In this document: positions 24,297 to 34,384 of the stretch, piece after piece | Layout of the letters: every line of letters starts with the position of its first letter | How positions within the stretch are numbered: the first letter of the stretch is position 1 | Origin: Ligula intestinalis | Lineage: Eukaryota; Platyhelminthes; Cestoda; Diphyllobothriidea; Diphyllobothriidae | Assembly: GCA_036362985.1 (NCBI GenBank) | Contig: JAYGXS010000010.1 | Span: 1,371,512-1,435,511 of the forward strand | Length of the DNA: 64,000 bases | Direction of reading: 5' to 3' | Made by a program: the position numbers and the translations under genes | Notes under the pieces: model-generated | What the model saw: the letters and a program-made list of their open reading frames with translations, nothing else | Told to the model about the DNA's origin: nothing | Databases searched by the model: none

Positions 24297-27200
24297 TACA
24301 CAACTACCACTCCGTAAATGTCATCTAAATCATCTGGGGAGTCTAGTGCAGCCCAAGACCAGGACGAGAAGTCTTCGGCTACAGCCGGGGGATCACCCGG
24401 AACGAATTCCTCAATCGTGTTCCTGTGATCTTCCGCGCCACCTAATAGAGGTAAAATGAACAAGATTAGATGTGAAACGGTGCATAAATTGCGCAGTCAG
24501 TCAAAATGAATGCGAATGGTCGATCGCACCAGCTGCAAATCTACAATTGAAAAACCGGAAACCACCAAACTCTTTATATGTTAAAAAACATTTCAGGTCA
24601 AATCTTTATAGCAGAACTAAAATATGCCAAAATATACGAATAAAAGAAAGGCAGCAGCAAAAAAGAACTGCTTACCTAATGCATAAAGTCCGCCTTTGTA
24701 TACTAGGAGGGTGAACTTCGCCCGCGGTTCCAGCAGATCCGCAACCCGCGTCCACTCGCCACGTGGGCGTTCATCATCTGGTGGGGAAAATACCTCCACC
24801 ACACACTGCCTAATGTAGCTGTTGGCTTCATTGTTGGTGTAACCTCCAGCGACAATTATCTTCCCTCTGAAGGTCTCCGCTGCCAAAGCGAACCGAGGCG
24901 TCCTCATTGGCTCAAGAGGTCGCCAAAATTGTTCCGTACTGGCTGTCTCAATGGTGCGAGACCAGTCAGCCCGAAGGTGACAGACTTCGACGGATGCAAG
25001 ACAGGATTTGCCGTTCCAGCCGCCTAGCAGGAAAACGCGTCCGTCAGACAGCGCGACAACTGCAGGCGCCTGCTTATCTTCCCGCGGTTCAGGAAGTTTG
25101 TGCCATCTAGGAAGAATAAAAGTCAGCCGAATAGGCTTGCCACGAGCCCCACCTACAGTACTTCGGGTATCGACTGCTCCTCAGTACATTAATTAAGTCT
25201 GTAAGAACTGGCAAAACTTGAAGATTTTTTTTTTCGATATAATTATCATTACGAAACAACGCCACTTTTGATTGCACTAATTCGGTTATTTGTATAAGTT
25301 CGCGGAACGCACTTCAGCATACGAGCCTTCAAAGGACTAAAAATGAGAGGAACGTTTTACACAACAAGAAAACTCCTTTAAAGGAAACAAGGAAAACTAA
25401 TCAATGCACGCATTAGGGAAACAATCCGATAAGAAGTAGGAGGCATAGGCAGCTGTCTGGCCGTAAAAAGGGGCTGTTCAGTATGTCTCAGATTAAGTTT
25501 TTAGCCTATAATAGTTGTCAACGACGTACGCACAGGATGTCGAAGGTTGCAGAGAACGCCATTGTACATGGACGGTAAGATACTTGTATCATAGTCGACT
25601 TTTTCTACAGTTGCTATTCCATGCAACGTCTGCTAAAATTCTTAAGTGTGATTCTGATTCAAAAATATTACTTGCAATATTAGTTATCACGCAGCACAGT
25701 TAGAAGATATTGCCTTCACGACAGGATGCCAGTTTTTAGACAAACTTTTTTTCGACTCTATTTTGTAGAGAATCCTGCTCAAGTAGAGTGTATTTGTTCA
25801 ATCGATGATCGATGCTGTTATAAATTCAAACATATTCTGCAAAAAACAGGCGCAGGATATCCTTTAGTATACGAAAAGCACACTGTCGTAATCGGAATAG
25901 ACAAGGTAGCTCGACTGAATAAGTAAAGGCAAAACACACGAGAGAGTAGCCTAGAATTGAGCTCTACTCATCTTATAATTGGCGTATGGGAACTAAAAGA
26001 AAAAACGGGGTATTATCAAGGTAGAAAACGGTTAGAGTAATGGTTAGGCATAAAATTGTCCCATACCAACATAAGGGGCAGAAAGTTAACAAGTTTACTT
26101 GAGGGTTTCCATGTGCCAAATTCTAAACATCTGTTACGAAGACATTATGCATGAATACGTTCAACTTCAGCATAACATTTTTAATTCGGCCTGTCGTTAT
26201 ACAGTAGTCACCGGTTATTAAGCCCACCTCGGGCCCAGACCAAATCGGACTTAATAAGCGGCGGGCGCAATAACCGGAGAGTCCTAGTTCTTGATTAGCA
26301 AACGCTGGATAGGCACTATACATTACATACGTACTGTATTATGTGTAGAGCTTGGTTATGTACAAGAATGCTGTTTGTCTGTATTTTAAGTAATAACAAA
26401 AGCAAAAAATGATTTGCGACATGTTTAAAAAAGCGGTCTAGTGTCAGTTGTTTTGGAGGAAACTTCACTTGCATGTGCTCTTTGATGTCCTTCTCCAGCC
26501 ACCATAAATCGTCGAATTTTATGAAATCTGATGCCTGTAGACCAGTTGCGCACGCACAGAGATGAGAATCTCACTCTATCCTGTTGGCAAACTGGGCTTA
26601 TTAGCCGGCGGATTTTGCTATGTAAAATTCCGTCCCAAGCTGATTTGGGCTAAATACGCGGCTGGGTCTATTGACGGTAGGCTTAATAACCGGCGACTAC
26701 TGTACTTGCATTCAGAGTTTGCAATTCACGTGCTGCGTCTGCGCAAAATCACACATTTCTCTACGCTATTAAGCAGAAGTCATGTAAATTTTGCCATTAA
26801 GAAATGGACGGATACGATGCTATATGATAGTATATTTCATGGACTTAAGATAATCACAACTGAAAGGCTTTTTAAAACAGAGACACCCATTATTTATGTG
26901 TGCATTTTAAAAGGACGCTATTTATTATAAAATGGGTACAAGATTGGATTATTTATGTACAATTTCTACAAAAAATATGGTAGTTTACCAGGATATCTAA
27001 AATCAACGCGGAAAACTCATAAGTTTTAACTAACATTCTGGCAGGGTTTACATGTCTGTGGGTGAGTGCAGACGCACAGACAGACAGACAGACCTACAAA
27101 CGTCCTAACCTCTTAACATCCCGTGCAGGCTCAATAGGGGTAGGTCTTAGATGTCAAGTAAACAATTGCTTAAAAGCCACACGAAGAAAGAACTATTGCA

Positions 27201-29807
27201 AGTAAGTATCATTTGCTGCCAAAATTGAATTAATCACTAATTGATTCGACTTGCAGGTTATATGAATTCCACATACCTACAGTAGCCCATGACCGTAGAT
27301 TACTGGGCTAGTCCACATAGAAAAGCCAGTCTGAGGGCACCCAATGGGTTACGTATAGAGGGAAAAGACCGATAACCGTACAAGGTCATCAACAGACGGA
27401 AATTTGTTAAGTAAACTGTGTCGTCGTCTCAAGTGACTGCCCTGTACAGCGACTCTATCTTAATCTGCACTGAACATTTTTCTTTGACAGTGCTGGCAAC
27501 CATAAGCACACTATTGTTACTTTAGGCCAAAACGTCCTTATCAAATGTAACGGCTAGTACTGGGAAAAGTTCGACACAAAAATAACTTCTTGCCTGTTAT
27601 TGCGCAAATCAAACAATTCGCATGAACGGAGGCATTGACCACCCACATTATCGCTCAGTCTGTGGCGTCCCCCACAAACAAAAACGAGCGAGTCTTCTCC
27701 ATGTTCACCGACTGAGACAACAGCTGCTGCATGATCTTCGCGGGGATTCTGAAGGTCAGGTAGTTTCCGCCATTTCCGTTCTCTCGTACGGTATTCGTCT
27801 ACTCGCCGTGACGTCGGATTTTGTCCCCTGATCCTGCCTCCGATGACGAAGACGCTCCCTTTTGCGAAGGAAAAAGACAAACAGAATTAAAGTTAAGTCA
27901 CATCATTATTCGTGTCTAGTATAAATGTACCTGGAAGTCAGGATTGAGTGACTCTGGTATCGATAATAAGTACCCGAAACCTAACTAGTAACTTTAATCG
28001 CACTGCATCGCATGATAGACTTTTGAGAAAAATAAGTTAGGGATTCCTCGTGGGGTGCTTGAAAGAATTTTATGTAACAAAATCGCTTACTTACAATTAT
28101 CTCTCCGGTATTTGAACTTCTGCAGTCAACTAGGTAGGTATTGGGTGATGACAGTGAACTAGAGGGGTCCCCTGAAGGCCACCGCATACAATAACCGCTT
28201 AAGTCAGTATATTAAGCAGTATATTAAGCAAATTGGCTTTTCAAATTAACTACGGAAAAAATCGCTTACTTAAACATTTTAAGTAGGGTGAATTCCACCA
28301 TCTTCGACCTTCTTTACACGTTCGCCCTTTATTCTAGTTTGGGAAAGTGGTACTACTAGTAAATGTACCTCCATGCCCTCGCCCGAGGTTAGGGCGCACT
28401 CCCCCGACGTACTAACACTCGCCATTGGTCCGGCGGGGCGGGGGGGGGGTAGCAATGATATTAAAGTCCGCAAACAGAGAAAAAGTTATGCTCAATGGCA
28501 TAAAAGTATATTGCAGGTCGCGAAAAGGCATTCAACAAAAAATTCACAGATGCCGAAGGCCAAGCTAACGAGGCTCAAGAGTGAAGAAAAAACAATACCA
28601 TTATTCTACTTCATGTACGATTCAGGCCAAACAGCTTTAAATTAAAGTTGCATTAGAGAAGAGTAGAAACAAAAGCTCACCATCATGAGCCAAGAACCTT
28701 GCGCCCTGAAGACCTTCCATGTTGCTCAATTCCTCGCAAGTATTTGCATCTAAGTCGTACTGGTAAAGCGCACACAATTCTTCCATTGCCGATTTTCCAA
28801 AGATGAGAACAGACGCTGCAAGGCTTGCCGGTCGAGGACTAGCATTGAAGGGGCATTGCCCCTGGTTTCTTAAAACCGAATATCCGATCCAATGATCCGC
28901 AAGACCTACACACTGCCTAGTAGTTAAGGACAAATAAGAAACGATTAGTTTACATACATGCAATCTGTGCTGCTGACAATGAGATCGTCACTCTCTAGCA
29001 GACGTCTCCTAAAACTATGCTTCGTTTGATTCCATCGAACCTCCCTCAGCATCTCGGGAGCATGAGTTAGCCTGCCCTCATCCATAGCGCCGGCCGGACG
29101 CACCCATTTATGAATTGCGTCGAAAACCTTCTCTTCACTGTCCACTTGCAAGTCATCGTCTCGCAACATGGAGAGTACCACATCTGCAGGAAGTTCAAGC
29201 AAAAGGCCGCTGGCAACGGTTGCCACGAAAAATGCCTTCATGTGGTGTACACACGCTTCTCGAAGACTTGCACACTTTGCGGCTTCCGCAAAATTCCAGC
29301 ATTCGGAAATGTTATTATTATGAAGTCTTTGGAATTAAACAGTGCTCAGGTCCGCAAAGCAGGTTACCTGGCAGATAAAAAAGTAGCAGCCCAATCTTCC
29401 AAATAGGGAAGCGACAATTGTTTCGCTAACAAAATCATGTTCATCGCATTGGTAGAGGTAATTTCAATGCGACCGGTGTACAGATAGTCTATGAGTGTTG
29501 ATGCAGACCTGATAAAAGATGATTAGGAAGAAAGGCAATTCTACTCAATGGATACCGTTGGCCATTGAAGAACTGAAGGCGCCCCCGTCATTGCCACACG
29601 TAAGAGAGGAATCCTACAGGCCACGATAAGTCGATGAACATGCAGAAACTTGTCTTCCTTCAACTATGAAAGTTGTAGTGAGAAGAAGTAACGTGCCTGA
29701 ATAGTAAGATCAGTTAACTCGCATGCATTACGAAGTTCGTCCAGTTGAGGGCAACTGCGGGTAAGGGGAAATTCATCTTCAAACAGCTGCACCTCGGCAT
29801 TAGCCAT
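24296..29807 (-). CDS. BTB-BACK-Kelch protein (KLHL family)
   Basis: Probable substrate adaptor of a Cullin-3 ubiquitin ligase, the usual role of the family. I assemble eight exons: 29807-29697, 29663-29556, 29508-29368, 29326-28958, 28916-28681, 27858-27594, 25106-24676 and 24441-24296, giving about 602 codons, a normal KLHL length. BTB (about residues 20-120) shows LTDLTIQ, HVHRLIVACRIPLLR and LIDYLYTGRIEI. BACK (125-240) shows CWNFAEAAKC, LPADVVLSML and KVFDAIHKWV. Kelch repeats (290-570) show FVIGGR, VFVCGGR, FLLGGWNG, IIVAGGYTN and LYALGGAED. Introns are 33, 47, 41, 41, 822, 2487 and 234 nt; the first and the 2487-nt one begin with GC. The TAA stop overlaps an AATAAA signal. At 29556/29508 the phases disagree by one base, so an unseen donor, an indel or early decay is possible. 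A TTTTACAG acceptor just before the ATG suggests a further 5' exon. Confidence 0.88.
26202..26702. mobile_element. pogo/mariner-type MITE in the KLHL intron
   Basis: Terminal inverted repeats of about 22 bp begin CAGTAGTC and read on as ACCGGTTATTAAGC (left) or GCCGGTTATTAAGC (right). Both are flanked by TA (26200-26201 and 26703-26704). Subterminal GGCTTATTAGCCGGCGG-like blocks repeat inside. The 501-bp element lies in the 2487-nt intron of the KLHL gene. A minus-strand remnant near 26450-26545 (FDDLWWLEKDIKEHM) may be the tail of a transposase, but this is weak. Confidence 0.85.
27075..27093. repeat. (CAGA)n microsatellite
   Basis: About four and a half CAGA units. Confidence 0.8.
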
Positions 29808-29892
29808 CACAAATCGATCCTGTAAAACAACATTTCATAATATAATTTCATCCTCAAAGAAGGGGAGTCTGAAGGTCATAAACCGTGATCAG

Positions 29893-30415
29893 AAAAGCTA
29901 GCGGCGGCAAAAACTGTCACTTTCTACTGAATAAGACGAATTTATTGAGAACAATAATCAAGGCAGGGTGCTTTATACTATTCAAAAAACTTAATTAGAT
30001 GAAAATCGTAGGGCCCGTAGCTACTGCTTAAAAAATAACAGCAAGCGAGTGAACGCGACCGACAGACGATGAAAGAGTCGAAAGTCGCCAAATATAAAGC
30101 AGCACAAATACACTCAAAGCATTTGGAGCAAGCATAACTGATTTTTTGTCAAGCACAAACTCGAAAGACAGGGTGAGACGAGCAGGGAGGAGAATGTATG
30201 CCTGATTTGATTCGTGCTACGAAGGGAACGCGTCGAACCAGCGCAAAAGATGAGCAAAACTAGTCACGATAATCGATTTTGAAGCAGTGAGAGAACTCTC
30301 TAGAAGAAATCCGCCCTGGATAACGGTGATAAAAGCTTGTCTGTTTTCGATCCATGCCATGAATTTTCCGCATTATGCCTGAGTTTATTCCCTTATGCTA
30401 CTTAATCCGTTTTAC
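29893..30415. repeat. Tandem duplication upstream of KLHL, unit 1
   Basis: About 523 bp repeated at 30464-30958. Shared blocks include GCGGC[G/A]GCAAAAA, ACAATAATCAA, GGCAGGGTGC, AGTCGCCAA, TGTCACGATAAT and CTTATGCTACTTAA. It starts under 100 bp upstream of the annotated KLHL ATG. Confidence 0.85.
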
Positions 30416-30463
30416 CATAATGCTTTTGTTCAGTTTAGTGAAAGCCTACACTAATTTCATATT

Positions 30464-30958
30464 TGAAAAGTAAGCGGCAGCAAAAAACCATTACTCCCCA
30501 CGGAAAAAGAGGAACGTATTGAAAACAATAATCAAATAAAGGCAGGGTGCATGATACTATCAAAAACTAAATAAGATGGAAAGCGAGCGACTAAAAACTG
30601 TCGATAGACAGCCAAGGAGTCAAAAGTCGCCAAGTACAAAGCAGGCACAAATGCACTTAAAGCATTGGAAGCAAGCATACCTGATGTTATTTCAAGTATA
30701 AACGCAAAGACAGTGTGAGGCGATCGGAGAGGAGAATATACGCTTCATATTGTCTGTGCTATGAAGGGAGCGCGTAAAACCAGCGCAAATGATGAGCAGA
30801 ACTTGTCACGATAATTTTTAGACAATGGGGAAACCTGCAACGTTTTCGATAACTTCCGCAATGGGTAACGCTGCTAAAGCTTGCCTATTTTGATAGCATA
30901 CAATGAGTTTCCTGCGCTATGCATGGTTTGACTCCCTTATGCTACTTAACCAGTTTTT
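30464..30958. repeat. Tandem duplication upstream of KLHL, unit 2
   Basis: Second unit of the duplication, collinear with 29893-30415, with substitutions and small indels throughout, so it is not recent. Confidence 0.85.
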
Positions 30959-30959
30959 T

Positions 30960-33080
30960 TAGATACACAGAAGGCCATAATGCCCTACATATTACTCGTC
31001 ATGGACGCCATGGCTACCGTCAACATTCACAGAAGCATCATGCCCCTATCATTCACATGCTTCCCCACGAGCGACAGTTTTTCTCCTAAAAACCAAAAAT
31101 GACATTCCATTTTGAATTATGAGCCAGCCTTAGGAGTTTTTTCACTGTCTGCTATTCTTCCTCAGTTACAATGCTGGCTCGTGTAAACTGCGTGTGAGTT
31201 TATTACTCGAAACAAGCGAGTATTCGTTTGAAATTGTGTCAACGACTTCTTTAGAATGTTCGGCTTTGCCGATGCATTTCTTAAATCCTATGTACCAAGA
31301 GGGAGTTCAAAGGCGTTTGCCTATATTTCCTTTTATAAATTTGACTTGACTTGATATAGGCAACACAGCACTGGTGTTCAATAATTACAGACTTGTGCCT
31401 GCTTGACGACCATAACAATCGATATTACGTCCTGCGCAGCTTCAGCATTCGAAATACGATATAAAGGCATGAACAGTGTTTACTCACCGACTGAAATTAC
31501 TGAAGCTTGATGGGAGATTTCTGGGTGACCAAATATAGTGGTATTTCATTTGGAACCAATAAAGGTGCTCGGAAATGCCAGAATTATGTTCTTTGCAGAT
31601 AATCAAATCACATATTGTTATGGTAATTCTGTAACTATTTAGGAATTCGTATAAACGTCCTTAATATGCGAAGAAGCCAGCAAAAAATTACTTCGAGTTG
31701 CCAACAAGGGCGAAATTCAACAGCCGCCTTTCGCAAGCAGACAATAAACACAATACAGCAGCTGTCTATCGAAAAAAGACCAGGTCTCAACTTGCTTGCA
31801 GTCGAACTCCAGAAATACGCACTGCCTATTCCCTTTTTGGAACAGAAGTGGCAACTATGTCATAAGTCATGACACTTAAGATGTAAGTTGCCTCTTACTG
31901 GCCCTGCTGAAAATATTTTTGACGGAACGCCCGAACAGGCATCTGGAGCGGTGACAGCATCGAGAGATATTATGCGGGTTTGGAAAACACAGTGGAAACA
32001 TGGGGCGAGATCTTCGACAAAAAATCGTACTTAAGTTATAAAAATATGCAAGTCGTTTCGGAGTTTGGACTATTCTACACATAATTTGATTATCTATGCA
32101 AATGCTGAAAGTAGATAACTCGTTTAGATACACCATTCAAAGTGCCCATATGCGCATAATACTCATGACCCTTGCTACCGTACAAGGCAACCAGAAGATT
32201 TTCATAGTATTTGGAGCTAAAACATAACCAAACTGCTCTGATTATTATTCTGAGTGCTGATAAGCAAACTGACAATCGCATCGCCATAGCATTTCTTAGC
32301 TCTTGTGTAAGAGCCACTTGCAGTTGAGTATACTCAGTATTCTGGCTGACCTGGCAGTCCACAATCAATTTTGTGGACTCTGTCGACGCTCTGTCGATGC
32401 CCGTGAAAATTCTCTTATACTCGACACGGACTGTCCGATACCCCTACTTCAGGAGCGTCTCTGCTTCTAAATGGCTCATTGTGCGAGCGGACGCCATCGG
32501 TACGTGTATGCTTCAGCACACAATTGAAGTCCTCGAAGAGGCCTGTACGACCAAAGCCTTCTTCTTTAGCTTGTGCGCTATTGTTTAATGAAGAAAGCGT
32601 GTCCAGATATGTCATCTTAAAAGACAGCGCTTTCGTGCTGACGAAGAAATACTGCAAATGGATACATTGCGTCACTCTATTGTCATAGCTTTCCTCGTAT
32701 CGAAAGCATATGTTCAGTTTAACCACTTAACTAACAGAGGATAAAAGCAATCGAACCCCTTTTAGAAGTCTACACGTTTACTCTAGCCCAATCTACCTCC
32801 TATAGGTTTTACTGACCCATTGTTGGAGCGACCTTTCCGATAAAACCAAATTTCATAGGCTAAGCGCCAGGCGAGCCTCAAAATCATCAGGTTATGTTTC
32901 GTTTCTTTACCTGATTGGCCAACGGTGTTCAGAGCGCCTACCCCGTTGAGTACTCAGTAAGACGTCTTACTGACTCAACTTCGAAGCCTGTAGTTAAGTC
33001 TAGGAAAATTGATGCTGCCAGAGCTTTTCGACTCCTATGAGAGCCAAAGTTAAGAACACTGCTCTTAGCACATCTGATAT
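30960..33080. other. No identifiable feature
   Basis: ORFs of 60-103 codons occur on both strands without motifs. No RNA gene or repeat was recognised. Confidence 0.4.
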
Positions 33081-33083
33081 AAA

Positions 33084-33178
33084 ACCAAACGAAGGTATCT
33101 ACTCCATTATACAATCTGATTGTATAATGGAGTAGATACCTTCGTTTGGTATATATATCAGTAATGTGCACATTACTG
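33084..33178. repeat. Perfect 33-bp inverted repeat plus 20-bp palindrome
   Basis: The arm 33084-33116 is followed by one base and its exact reverse complement (33118-33150). Weaker pairing extends a further ~20 bp outward. Immediately after lies a second exact palindrome, CAGTAATGTGCACATTACTG (33159-33178). Confidence 0.95.
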
Positions 33179-33734
33179 TGTACAGTTTTCTGGATTAAAA
33201 CATGTCCACTTGATCGTTTTCGAACAAACAGCACCATGGCCTATCTGACGTCAATGTTAAAAACTAGCATCTAATATAATAATGACCAAATAGGGCAAGA
33301 ACACCGACGTGTGTAAAATAATCACAAACTTTAGTTTTCGTGCTCACAACGACACAGCTCCAACTATGTGGTCAATGCATTTAAACACAAGGGTCAGTCA
33401 AGGCGAAATTGAAGGGAGAATGTTGAAGGTCAAAAATAGCCTGGGACCTCACCAGGTTTCCCCGGCTTGCGGGAAGATGATGAGGCTGTGACAGTTTAAT
33501 TTAAAGAAAACAGTGCACCACGTGAAGCTTATTCTACAATAAATTGACTGTGAACTTCAAACGCGTCAGCCTATTTCACGCAGATACACCGAACTGAAGC
33601 AAACTACGCAAAGTGGGAGAGTGCGCGCACTGCTGCCGTTCTGAATAGCCCCATTGCCGAACAGTTCTTATTTCGTTTAACTGACGCATGTGACACGTAC
33701 ATTAATGAATTCAAACGTCTGACATATGTAGAAC

Positions 33735-34375
33735 CTTGTACCTGTAAACGATGCCCCCAGCCAATAATGGCGACGACCGCTGCTGGCCATTCTCGACCAA
33801 GTTGCCTGTTTTACGTTTCCGACAAGTCCACCGGATTCCGGTTCCTGATCGACACGGCTGCAGAAGTGAGGGTTCCACCACCTCCTCGACGTCATCGTCC
33901 TCAGCCTTCGCAGGTTGTACTGTAGGCTGCAAACAGCAAAATCATCGGTACGACGGTCAGCGGTCTCTAACTTTAGATCTTGGGCTTCGTCGCCGCCTAC
34001 AATGGGATTTCATTCAGGCTGATGTTCAGTCGTCTATCACTGTAGCGGACTTCTTCTCGCACTTTGGCCTTATCGTTGTTACCAGACACCAAAAGCTGAT
34101 CGATTCCTCCACCAAACTGTTCTCTGTCGGGGGTAGTTTCGCTAGAGCCTTCCGCTGGCATACATTTGGCCGTGCCAAGCCCGCCATTCTCTGACATTTT
34201 GAGGGATTATCCGTCCCTTGCTAAACCTTGCCAGTTCACGGAACTGTTCAACACGTTGTCCGACATCACATCACTACCACTGGCAGACCCGTTCATGCTC
34301 ACCCGCATCGGCTTCATTCCGAGAAGATTCAGGTCACGAAGAATGAGTTCGAGCATACGTTGAATTCGGGTATAA
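33735..34375 (+). mobile_element. Ty3/Gypsy fragment: protease and start of RT
   Basis: The plus strand shows LFYVSDKSTGFRFLIDTAAEV, a retropepsin active site in which the usual D-T-G is D-T-A. A SLTLDLGLRRRLQWDF strand follows, then ADFFSHFGLIV. After a frame change come YPSLAKPCQFTE, VRHHITTTGRPVHAHPHRL and FEHTLNSGI, the segment that opens the Gypsy RT. Frameshifts and the lost glycine make it inactive. The text stops at about 34372, exactly before the RPSSS segment found at 42385, so this is one half of an element split by later insertions. Confidence 0.8.
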
Positions 34376-34384
34376 ATAAATAAC

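Noticed and set aside
29509..29555. U12-type intron in the KLHL gene
   Set aside because: GTATCC and TTCCTAATC are only partial matches, and the exon phases do not agree.
33751..34194. 147-codon plus-strand ORF taken as one gene
   Set aside because: It runs across two frames of the decayed Gypsy protease; the real text switches frame.
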